DNA from: SLQH01 sp964612995
Lineage (GTDB): Bacteria; Planctomycetota; UBA11346
NCBI GenBank assembly: GCA_964612995.1
Contig: CAZTGE010000198.1
Coordinates: forward strand, 1-5,971
Length of the DNA: 5,971 nt
Direction of reading: 5' to 3'
This document shows, piece by piece, positions 1 to 5,971 of this stretch. Position 1 is the stretch's first letter; every line of letters starts with the position of its first letter. A program made the translations under genes and the position numbers. The notes beneath the pieces are model-generated. The model was not told where the DNA came from, ran no database searches, and saw only the letters and a program-made list of their open reading frames with translations.

Positions 1-21
1 CGACCGAGGCCGTGGGGGTGT

Positions 22-53
22 GCGGCGAAGCCGCGAGGGGGCAGCGCCCCCTC
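22..53. repeat. Two adjacent perfect hairpins (GC-rich)
   Basis: Two stem-loops sit back to back. The first is GCGGC-GAA-GCCGC (22-34, 5-bp stem, 3-nt loop). The second is GAGGGGGC-AGC-GCCCCCTC (35-53, perfect 8-bp stem, 3-nt loop). Neither is followed by a T run on either strand, so a classic intrinsic terminator is not indicated. They lie about 100 bases beyond the stop of the minus-strand reductase gene. They could be a REP-like dispersed element, a Rho-independent-like structure shared with a gene left of the window, or an mRNA 3' end stabiliser. The inverted repeats are directly visible; their role is not. Confidence 0.5.
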
Positions 54-95
54 TGAGGTGAGGGGAGGAAAGCCTCAAGGAATAGTCGATGGCCG

Positions 96-120
96 ATCGC
101 AGCGGACGGATCGTTGCGAT
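96..120. terminator. Stem-loop downstream of the yqjG-like gene, possible terminator
   Basis: ATCGCAGCG (96-104) pairs with CGTTGCGAT (112-120) around a 7-nt loop. On the plus strand this is a 9-bp stem with one G-T pair; on the minus strand that pair becomes an A-C mismatch. It lies 30 bases past the stop codon of the minus-strand gene, where a transcript end would be expected. No U tract follows on the minus strand, so the terminator role is weakly supported. Confidence 0.25.
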
Positions 121-149
121 GACCGTCGCTGTTTTCCTGCCCGGCGTCG

Positions 150-1094
150 TCAGTCGCGCACTGGAGCGGCGTAATCGATCGCAGGCCCGACCGGCACGAT
201 GCCCGTTGGGTTGATGGTCCGGTGGCTGCCGTAGTAGTGTTGTTTGATGTATCCCAGGTCGACGGTCTCGGCCACGCCCGGTTGCTGATAGAGGCGGCAA
301 GTCAATTTCCATAGATTGGGGTAATCGCACAGACGGCGGATATTGCACTTGAAATGCCCGTGGTAGACGGGATCGAAGCGCAACAGGGTGGTGAACAGCC
401 GCACGTCGGCTTCGGTCAGGGCGTCACCGACCAGCCACCGCTGGCCTTCAAGTCGTCGCTCCAACCGGTCGAGCGCGGCGAACAGCGCGTGGACCGCCTC
501 CTCGTAGGCAGCCTGGGTGGTGGCGAAACCGGCCTTGTAGACGCCGTTGTTGACATGCTCGTAGACACCGGCGTTGACTGCATCGATGTCCGCACGCAGG
601 TGTGCCGGATACAGTTCCGGCACACCGCCCTGGCCGCATGCGGCCAGCGGGCCATCGAGCATGCGGATGATCTCACTCGACTCGTTGCTCACGATGGTCG
701 CGCGCTGCTTATCCCACAACACCGGCACGGTCACGCGTCCGGTGTAGGCACTCGCGGCGTCGGTGTAGACCTGATGCAGGTACCGCCGACCACCGAGCGG
801 ATCGGGATAGGCCTCGGTGAATTCCCAGCCGTGCTCGAGCATCAGCGGCCCCACCGATGAGACACTGATGGCCTGCTCCAGGTGCTTCAGGCGCCGCACC
901 ACCAGTGTGCGGTGGGCCCAGGGGCAGGCCCACGAGACATAGAGATGATACCGCCCGGCTTCGGGTGGGTGCGTCGCCCCCGGCGCGTCTTCGATCCAAT
1001 TACGGAAACCAGCGGCCTCCCGCTTGAAACGGCCGCCGGTACTCTGCATGTCGTACCAACGATCCCGCCAGTGCCCGTCGACCAACAGCCCCAT
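150..1094 (-). CDS. yqjG: Glutathionyl-hydroquinone reductase (Xi-class GST, YqjG family)
   Basis: The product is a 314-aa cytosolic enzyme that reduces glutathionyl-hydroquinones to hydroquinones, releasing glutathione disulfide with a second GSH. The thioredoxin-fold N-terminal half carries the motif WACPWAH with catalytic Cys57, which corresponds to the active-site Cys of E. coli YqjG. The all-alpha C-terminal half has GDALTEADVRLF (223-234), a GST-C signature, and the family ending HYYGSH...NPTGIVPVGP (286-304). The length is close to the family norm of about 315-330 aa. The start at 1094 is chosen because family homology begins there (GLLVDGHW) and a purine stretch, GAGAGGGGGG, precedes it. 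That stretch contains a run of eight G. The open frame continues far upstream to 1979, but the extra part is antisense to the regulator and has no family resemblance. The gene is transcribed divergently from the sigma-54 activator, and no functional link to the iron-sulfur block is evident. Confidence 0.95.
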   Translation of the reverse strand: MGLLVDGHWRDRWYDMQSTGGRFKREAAGFRNWIEDAPGATHPPEAGRYHLYVSWACPWAHRTLVVRRLKHLEQAISVSSVGPLMLEHGWEFTEAYPDPLGGRRYLHQVYTDAASAYTGRVTVPVLWDKQRATIVSNESSEIIRMLDGPLAACGQGGVPELYPAHLRADIDAVNAGVYEHVNNGVYKAGFATTQAAYEEAVHALFAALDRLERRLEGQRWLVGDALTEADVRLFTTLLRFDPVYHGHFKCNIRRLCDYPNLWKLTCRLYQQPGVAETVDLGYIKQHYYGSHRTINPTGIVPVGPAIDYAAPVRD

Positions 1095-1355
1095 GCCCCC
1101 CCCTCTCGTCGCGAACCATGATAGGCAGACCATCGGCGGGGTCATCACGGTTACCACGCTCTGCACGGCCGGTGCGGCCCGCATGCTTCCGGCCTGCCAC
1201 CGACCCGACCCTGCTGGCTCAGCTCGCCGACGGAACCGCATCGGCTCTGCCGGTGAGCGGGGCCATGGCCCGGCCTGGCACCGGATCCGTGGCCTGCAGC
1301 ACATGGCCCGACTCCGGCTTGTCGCCAGCACGCCGACTCGGACAGTGTCGGGGCC
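1095..1355. other. Divergent intergenic spacer, 261 bp
   Basis: This spacer separates the minus-strand reductase and plus-strand activator starts, so it should contain both promoters. Reading both strands, I find no convincing sigma-70 promoter, RNA gene or long inverted repeat. A TGGCACC sequence at 1276-1282 resembles a sigma-54 -24 element, but the expected GC at the -12 position is missing (GT instead). Open frames crossing the spacer are shadows of the flanking genes. Confidence 0.5.
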
Positions 1356-2714
<1,359 letters not shown>

Positions 2715-2762
2715 GACCGTCGCACAGCTGCAACCCTGATCCGATGGTTGAGGCTCATCTCT

Positions 2763-2787
2763 GCGCCTCCCGGGCGAACCGGGGCGC
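2763..2787 (+). terminator. Weak stem-loop after the activator gene
   Basis: GCGCC (2763-2767) pairs with GGCGC (2783-2787). The stem extends by a T-G pair and a C-G pair around an 11-nt loop. It starts 49 bases after the activator stop codon and is followed by only TTCC. It could end the regulator transcript, but in DNA this GC-rich such stems occur by chance. Confidence 0.2.
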
Positions 2788-2973
2788 TTCCGCCTCAACA
2801 CCAGCTCCTGCACGTCACCCAGTGGGGCGTTGCCCGCTCGTGCATTCGGCGCACACCCTCCGGCATCGGTCCGGGTTCGCGGCCTCCGGCTGCCTTCTCG
2901 CCGGACCTACGGCCCGTTCCCGACGTAAAGCACCGCCCAGTCGGCCGACCGTCCGGCCCGCGATCCGTGCTGT

Positions 2974-2997
2974 TCGAAGGCTTGATACGACCTTCGA
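2974..2997. promoter_or_regulatory. Inverted repeat TCGAAGG-N10-CCTTCGA, candidate operator
   Basis: A perfect 7-bp inverted repeat, TCGAAGG (2974-2980) and CCTTCGA (2991-2997), is separated by 10 bases. This spacing places the half-sites on similar faces of the helix, as for a dimeric regulator. It lies 33-56 bases before the first ATG of the NifX-like gene. The right arm overlaps the 18-bp sequence repeated before the CbbQ/NorQ-like gene. It might instead fold as an mRNA hairpin if transcription starts upstream. Confidence 0.35.
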
Positions 2998-3005
2998 GGG
3001 TCTCC
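2988..3005 (+). repeat. 18-bp upstream repeat, copy 1
   Basis: CGACCTTCGAGGGTCTCC matches the sequence at 5626-5643 in 17 of 18 positions. The core GACCTT-CG-AGGGTC is a near palindrome. This copy ends 24 bases before the first ATG of the NifX-like gene. Its placement before two gene starts suggests a regulatory site rather than coincidence, but only two copies are visible. Confidence 0.45.
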
Positions 3006-3029
3006 CCCAGAGGCCTGCGCTGACCAGGC

Positions 3030-3545
3030 ATGACCGCGCCATGCCGCCAGCTGGCACGCAACGCGCTTCTACCCGATGTGAGTCACCCCGCGACCCATCT
3101 CGCTGTCGCCACCTGGGACGGACGCATCGCGCCGCTGTTCGATGTCGCCCGGCATATCGACCTCTACCAGGTCGAGGCCGGCACCCTCTGCGCCGAGCAG
3201 CCAGAGCTCTTCGCCGCCGAGGCCCCGGCGGCGGAGCGGGTCCAACGGCTGCGCGCGCGCGGCGCCACCGTGCTCATCTGTGGCGCGATCTCGCGCGAGG
3301 CCGCGCTGCTAGCCGAGGCCAACGGCCTCACGCTCGCCGCCTTCCATGCCGGCGAAGCCCAGCGCCTGTGTACGGCCTGGCTGACTGGCGCGCTGGGCGA
3401 CCCCTCCTTGACCATGCCCGGCTGTGGCCAGACCCGCCGATCCCGGCGCCGCTGTCGCGCTCGACGCTTCGCACAGTGCGACGCACGAAAGAGGCCATCA
3501 TGCCAGGAACAGACCGGACCCGACCCGACGGAGCCGGCCCCATGA
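3030..3545 (+). CDS. NifX/NifB-type (MTH1175-like) Fe-Mo cofactor-domain protein, ORP-related
   Basis: The 171-aa product carries the dinitrogenase iron-molybdenum cofactor domain, an RNase H-like fold that holds metal-sulfur clusters. The N-terminal signature AVATWDGRIAPLFDVA (25-40) and the central GATVLICGAISRE (78-90) are typical, followed by WLTGALGDPSLTMPGCG (117-133). The C-terminal tail is Arg/Cys-rich (Cys132, 141, 150, 158), like the basic Gly/Cys tails of many relatives. Members include the D. vulgaris orange protein, which binds a Mo-Cu sulfide cluster; whether this one does is unknown. The start is uncertain: ATG 3030 is preceded by an in-frame stop at 3021, while GTG 3078 gives a more family-like N-terminus but has no visible ribosome site. 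The 3' end overlaps the next gene by 46 bases, and codon use there weakens beyond about residue 145. The protein may therefore originally have ended earlier. Confidence 0.85.
   Translation: MTAPCRQLARNALLPDVSHPATHLAVATWDGRIAPLFDVARHIDLYQVEAGTLCAEQPELFAAEAPAAERVQRLRARGATVLICGAISREAALLAEANGLTLAAFHAGEAQRLCTAWLTGALGDPSLTMPGCGQTRRSRRRCRARRFAQCDARKRPSCQEQTGPDPTEPAP
3052..3067 (+). promoter_or_regulatory. Candidate sigma-54 (-24/-12) promoter
   Basis: TGGCACG-CAAC-GCGCT matches the sigma-54 consensus TGGCACG-N4-TTGCW at all seven -24 bases. It also has GC at the exact -12 spacing (3065-3066) followed by T. Only the TT before GC is absent. A PAS-type sigma-54 activator gene lies directly upstream. 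The predicted start of transcription, near 3078, coincides with the in-frame GTG alternative start of the NifX-like gene, which would make that message leaderless. If translation begins at ATG 3030 the element lies inside the gene, so it could be fortuitous. Confidence 0.4.
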
Positions 3546-3718
3546 CCCGACGCGGAGTTGGCCGCGGCCCCGGCTCCCCCGACGCGTCTCGCCACACCGG
3601 AGCAGTCGACCGCCGGCCTGCAGACCGCGCTGCACGGCCACGACGACGCCACGGGGCACTGATGCGCGGCGTCATCATCCGATCCGCTGCACTGCCTACA
3701 CGATGGAGGGGCGCATGA
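3500..3718 (+). CDS. Small DUF5320-like protein, possibly frameshifted
   Basis: The 72-aa ORF starts with MPGTDRTRPDGAGPMTRRGV, which fits the DUF5320 N-terminal pattern MPGxDxTGPxGxGPMTGRGxG apart from two Gly-to-Arg changes. DUF5320 proteins are small, often Gly/Met-rich, of unknown function, and commonly sit beside NifX-like and ferredoxin-MinD genes. The ATG at 3500 has AAAGAGG at 3488-3494, five bases upstream. The stop overlaps the next ATG (ATGA, 3715-3718). After about residue 25 the sequence becomes Arg/Ala-rich and has poor third-position GC. Another frame (3546-3659, stop 3660-3662) has strongly GC-biased third positions and encodes ...LATPEQSTAGLQTAL..., so a frameshift between the family-like head and its true tail is possible. 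Confidence 0.5.
   Translation: MPGTDRTRPDGAGPMTRRGVGRGPGSPDASRHTGAVDRRPADRAARPRRRHGALMRGVIIRSAALPTRWRGA
3705..3709 (+). promoter_or_regulatory. Ribosome binding site fixing the first ATPase start
   Basis: GGAGG lies five bases before ATG 3715. It excludes the in-frame ATG at 3703, which sits partly upstream of this site, and selects an N-terminus that begins directly with the P-loop strand (STRCIAIASGKGG). Confidence 0.7.
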
Positions 3719-4575
3719 GCACGCGCTGCATCGCCATCGCCTCTGGCAAGGGCGGCACCGGCAAGACCACGCTCGCGCTCAACCTCTCCCTGTGCGCGAC
3801 CCAGAGCGTGCAGTTGCTCGACTGCGACGTCGAACAGCCCAACGCCCATCTGTTCGGCTCCTCGGAGCCGACGAGCACAACCCCGGTCGCGTTGGAGGTG
3901 CCCACGGTCACGGCCGCGGCCTGCACCGGCTGCGGAGCCTGTGCCGCTATCTGTCGCTTCAACGCCATCGCCGTGGTCAAGCGCCAAGCCATGGTCTTCC
4001 CCGAACTCTGCCATGCCTGCGGCGGCTGCAGCCTCGCCTGTCCGACCGCTGCGATCACGCCCGAGGAGCGGGTGATCGGCAGTGTGGAACAACGGACGAT
4101 CGCCGGAGTCGAACTCGTCACCGGGCGCCTCGCCGTCGGGCATCCCGCTGCGCCACCGGTGATCCACGCCACCCGCGACCAGGCCCGGGGTGAACTGGCC
4201 GTGATCGACGCCCCGCCGGGGACCTCCTGCGCCGCGGCCGCGGCCATCCGAGGTGTCGATCATGTGGTGCTGGTCACCGAACCCACGCCCTTCGGCCTGC
4301 ACGATCTCCGCCTCGCGGTGGAGATGGCCCGGCAACTCGAACTGCCGCTGAGCGTGGTCGTCAATCGCAGCGATATCGGCGACCAGCGGGTGCACGACTG
4401 GTGCGCGAGCGAGGCGATCGCGATCATCGGCGAAATCCCCTACAACCGCCGTCTGGCCGAGGCCTACGCCCGCGGCCTGAGCGCCGTGAGCGCGGTGCCG
4501 GCGCTCACCGCGCAGTTCCGTGCGATCCTGGACCGGCTCGACACGACCACCCCGACCGGAGGCACGGCCCGATGA
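3715..4575 (+). CDS. MinD/ParA-type P-loop ATPase with inserted 2[4Fe-4S] ferredoxin domain (first paralog)
   Basis: The product is a 286-aa cytosolic ATPase of the MinD superfamily (COG1149 type). The deviant Walker A GKGGTGKT (11-18) has the signature Lys12 and catalytic Lys17. DCDVEQPN (36-43) and DAPPGT (165-170) supply the switch regions, and VVVNRSD (214-220) the nucleotide-base contact. Two [4Fe-4S] sites are inserted at about 66-115: Cys70/73/76/80 and Cys99/102/105/109. The last Cys of the first set is followed by Arg rather than the usual Pro. The segment GRLAVGHPAAPPVI (137-150) is characteristic of this subfamily. Relatives in D. vulgaris belong to the orange-protein complex. A role in ATP-dependent metal-sulfur cluster handling or assembly on the NifX-like partner is inferred. 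The gene overlaps its neighbours by four bases on both sides (ATGA), indicating coupled translation. Confidence 0.92.
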   Translation: MSTRCIAIASGKGGTGKTTLALNLSLCATQSVQLLDCDVEQPNAHLFGSSEPTSTTPVALEVPTVTAAACTGCGACAAICRFNAIAVVKRQAMVFPELCHACGGCSLACPTAAITPEERVIGSVEQRTIAGVELVTGRLAVGHPAAPPVIHATRDQARGELAVIDAPPGTSCAAAAAIRGVDHVVLVTEPTPFGLHDLRLAVEMARQLELPLSVVVNRSDIGDQRVHDWCASEAIAIIGEIPYNRRLAEAYARGLSAVSAVPALTAQFRAILDRLDTTTPTGGTAR

Positions 4576-5498
4576 GCGAGATCGTCGTACTCAGCGGCAA
4601 GGGCGGCACCGGCAAGACCAGCCTCACCGCCGCCTTCGCCGAGCTCGCCGGACAGGCGGTCATCGCCGATTGCGATGTCGACGCAGCCGACCTGGCGCTC
4701 GTGCTCGGCGGCGAACAGGTCAGCAGCTTTCCGTTCCAGGCCGGTGCCCAGGCACAGATCGACCGCACCGCCTGTAACGGCTGCGGCATCTGTCGCGCCC
4801 GCTGCCACTTCCGCGCCATCACCACCGGCGAAGGCGCCATTTTCAGCATCGACCCGCTCGCCTGCGAGGGTTGCGGCGTCTGCGCCTTCGTCTGCCCTGC
4901 CGACGCGATCCGCATGATCGATTGCATCGCCGGCCACTGGTTCATCACCGACAGCGCCTACGGCGCGCTGGTGCATGCCCGCCTGATTCCAGGAGCGGAA
5001 AATTCCGGCAAACTGGTCACACGGGTGCGGCAGGAGGCCGAGCGCATCGCTGCGCGCGAGAGCATCGACTTACGACTGGTGGACGGCCCGCCCGGCGTCG
5101 GCTGCCCGGTGATCGCCAGCTGCACCGGTGCCGACGCGGTGGTCCTGGTCACCGAACCGAGCGTCTCCGGCGAGCACGACCTCGCTCGGGTGATCGAACT
5201 GATTCGCCGCTTCGCGTTGCGCGCCTATCTCATCGTCAACCGCTGGGACCTCGCGCCCGAGCTGACCAGCGCCATCGAAACCGCCGCTATCGCCGCGGGC
5301 GTGATGCCGATCGGGCGCATCCCCCAGGACCCCGCCTTCGTCGCAGCCCAGCTGCGCGGCGTTCCCGTCACCACCCAGGGCGGACCGATCGCCCAGACCG
5401 TCGCCGCAATCTGGCACCGGCTGCAATACCGCGAAGCGCAGCACGCCGCCGGGCGAGCGCTTCCCACCGCCGTGGATCGGGGTCCACCAGCACCATGA
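4572..5498 (+). CDS. MinD/ParA-type P-loop ATPase with inserted 2[4Fe-4S] ferredoxin domain (second paralog)
   Basis: This 308-aa paralog of the preceding ATPase has deviant Walker A GKGGTGKT (9-16, Lys10 and Lys15), DCDVDAAD (33-40) and DGPPG (171-175). Ferredoxin-type clusters bind at Cys68/71/74/78 and Cys98/101/104/108. The segment HWFITDSAYGALVHARL (122-138) and ENSGKLVTRVR (143-153) are conserved in this branch and differ from the first paralog. The two therefore probably act as non-equivalent partners, perhaps a heterodimer, as with the paired ATPases of the orp locus. The start at 4572 is supported by GGAGG at 4558-4562 and by homology; the frame extends upstream to 4401 only as an overlap with the previous gene. 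The C-terminal 20 residues are not recognisable. An ATG at 5495 overlaps the stop codon. Confidence 0.92.
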   Translation: MSEIVVLSGKGGTGKTSLTAAFAELAGQAVIADCDVDAADLALVLGGEQVSSFPFQAGAQAQIDRTACNGCGICRARCHFRAITTGEGAIFSIDPLACEGCGVCAFVCPADAIRMIDCIAGHWFITDSAYGALVHARLIPGAENSGKLVTRVRQEAERIAARESIDLRLVDGPPGVGCPVIASCTGADAVVLVTEPSVSGEHDLARVIELIRRFALRAYLIVNRWDLAPELTSAIETAAIAAGVMPIGRIPQDPAFVAAQLRGVPVTTQGGPIAQTVAAIWHRLQYREAQHAAGRALPTAVDRGPPAP

Positions 5499-5524
5499 GC
5501 ACCACCATCATCGCCATCCCCTGA
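5495..5524 (+). pseudogene. Nine-codon ORF coupled to the ATPase stop, possible gene stub
   Basis: An ATG at 5495 overlaps the ATPase stop in the same ATGA arrangement used within the operon and encodes MSTTIIAIP before TGA at 5522-5524. The short peptide resembles the first beta strand of NifX-like proteins. A second NifX-like gene is often found in such clusters. The frame continues after the stop for only about 35 codons, with no family resemblance. It may be the remnant of a lost gene, a coupling leader or chance. Confidence 0.25.
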
Positions 5525-5625
5525 GCGGACGGCCGTAACCGCCGTGCCCATCGATCCCCGAGTCGGCCCGCTTTGCAGGCCTCGCGCGCCCGCGTCGCGA
5601 TACGCGCCGATCAGACGCTCAACAT

Positions 5626-5643
5626 CGACCTTTGAGGGTCTCC
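5626..5643 (+). repeat. 18-bp upstream repeat, copy 2
   Basis: CGACCTTTGAGGGTCTCC differs at one base from the copy at 2988-3005. Its GAGGG (5634-5638) lies 11 bases before the ATG of the CbbQ/NorQ-like gene and could act as a distant ribosome site. The near-palindromic core GACCTT-TG-AGGGTC is kept. The rest of the 5525-5649 spacer shows only a weak 5-bp stem (ACGGC 5529-5533 with GCCGT 5541-5545). Confidence 0.45.
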
Positions 5644-5649
5644 TCGCCC

Positions 5650-5971
5650 ATGACTCCGACCACATTCGCCCAGCAGTTCCGTGTCGATCCGGCCCCGGTC
5701 TACATTCCCCAGGGCGACGAGGCGGCGGTGTTCCGTGCCGCCCACGCCGCCCGGGTGCCGCTGAGCATCAAGGGGCCGACCGGCTGCGGCAAGACCCGCT
5801 TCGTAGCCGCCATGGCCCACGCGCTGGGTCTGCCGCTGGTCACCGTCAGCTGCCATGAGGACCTCACCGCGGCGGATCTGGTGGGGCGCTTCCTGTTCGT
5901 AGACAACCAGACCGTCTGGCACGACGGCCCCCTCACCCTCGCGGTGCGCTACGGCGGCATCTGCTACCTCG
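5650..5971 (+). CDS. CbbQ/NirQ/NorQ-family MoxR AAA+ ATPase (5' part)
   Basis: The first 107 residues of a AAA+ ATPase are present and the gene continues past the window edge. Walker A is GPTGCGKT (42-49). The flanking pattern VPLSIKGPTGCGKTRF, then SCHEDLTAADLVGRF (67-81) and the beginning of Walker B GGICYL (102-107), is characteristic of CbbQ, NirQ/NorQ and GvpN proteins. Family members work with a von Willebrand factor A partner (CbbO or NorD) to activate Rubisco or to mature nitric oxide reductase. Which target applies cannot be decided without the downstream genes. The ATG at 5650 is the first start consistent with family N-termini. It lies about 150 bases after the ATPase operon on the same strand, so it may have its own promoter or be read through. 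Confidence 0.9.
   Translation, partial: MTPTTFAQQFRVDPAPVYIPQGDEAAVFRAAHAARVPLSIKGPTGCGKTRFVAAMAHALGLPLVTVSCHEDLTAADLVGRFLFVDNQTVWHDGPLTLAVRYGGICYL

Larger units (their letters stand above)
2715..3029 (+). other. Intergenic region upstream of the NifX-like operon, 315 bp
   Basis: Open frames crossing this stretch are Arg/Pro/Ser-rich and show no recognisable family, so I treat it as non-coding. It contains a possible terminator stem for the activator gene (2763-2787), an inverted repeat at 2974-2997 and one copy of an 18-bp repeat (2988-3005). It is the natural place for operator sites of the sigma-54 activator. A weaker GG-N10-GC match (TGGGGCG at 2823-2829, GC at 2836-2837) is present but lacks the other conserved bases. 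Confidence 0.5.

Noticed and set aside
1276..1291. Second sigma-54 promoter before the activator (TGGCACC)
   Set aside because: The -12 dinucleotide at the required spacing is GT, not GC.
2823..2838. GG-N10-GC match in the 2715-3029 spacer
   Set aside because: Apart from the two dinucleotides it matches the consensus poorly, and such spacing is common by chance in GC-rich DNA.
2744..3499. Long plus-strand open frame through the spacer and the NifX-like gene
   Set aside because: It is Arg/Pro/Ser-rich without family resemblance and is out of frame with the clear NifX-like gene. Only its last part (from 3500) has a recognisable head.
3424..3714. N-terminal extension of the first ATPase
   Set aside because: It overlaps the NifX-like and DUF5320-like genes, is low complexity, and the P-loop strand normally begins the protein. 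GGAGG supports ATG 3715.
3328..4395. 355-codon antisense open frame
   Set aside because: It mirrors the codon bias of the plus-strand genes, is Gly/Ala/Asp/Arg-rich and has no recognisable domain.
4401..4571. N-terminal extension of the second ATPase
   Set aside because: It is an out-of-frame shadow of the first ATPase; homology and GGAGG support ATG 4572.

Overview
The window is GC-rich (roughly two thirds G+C) and looks like the chromosome of a proteobacterium. A free-living gammaproteobacterium of the purple-sulfur or sulfur-oxidising kind would fit the gene mix: a glutathionyl-hydroquinone reductase, sigma-54 regulation, an anaerobe-type iron-sulfur ATPase cluster and a CbbQ/NirQ/NorQ ATPase. 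That placement is inference from gene content, not proof.

Layout. Bases 1-149 are non-coding and hold three compact stem-loops. A minus-strand gene at 150-1094 encodes a glutathionyl-hydroquinone reductase (YqjG/Xi-class GST). A 261-base divergent spacer follows. At 1356-2714 lies a plus-strand PAS-AAA+-Fis sigma-54 activator with an intact GAFTGA loop. After a 315-base spacer comes a tightly packed plus-strand block: a NifX/NifB-type (MTH1175-like) dinitrogenase iron-molybdenum cofactor domain protein (3030-3545), a small DUF5320-like protein (3500-3718), and two paralogous MinD/ParA-type ATPases, each carrying an inserted 2[4Fe-4S] ferredoxin domain (3715-4575 and 4572-5498). Most junctions in this block are ATGA overlaps, so it reads as one translationally coupled operon. 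After about 150 bases, a CbbQ/NirQ/NorQ-family MoxR AAA+ ATPase begins at 5650 and runs off the window.

How the parts fit. A sigma-54 activator beside a NifX-like protein and two ferredoxin-MinD ATPases is the layout known from the orp (orange protein complex) locus of Desulfovibrio vulgaris, where a cognate sigma-54 regulator controls these genes. The window appears to hold an orp-like module outside the sulfate reducers. The activator has a Cys-containing PAS domain that could sense redox state or a metal centre. A good -24/-12 element (TGGCACG, N6, GCT) lies just downstream of the first ATG of the NifX-like gene. An 18-bp near-identical sequence precedes both the NifX-like gene and the CbbQ/NorQ-like gene, hinting at shared control.

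Oddities are concentrated in 3420-3720, where the coding frame is ambiguous, and at 5495-5524, where a nine-codon ORF coupled to the last ATPase may be the stub of a lost gene.
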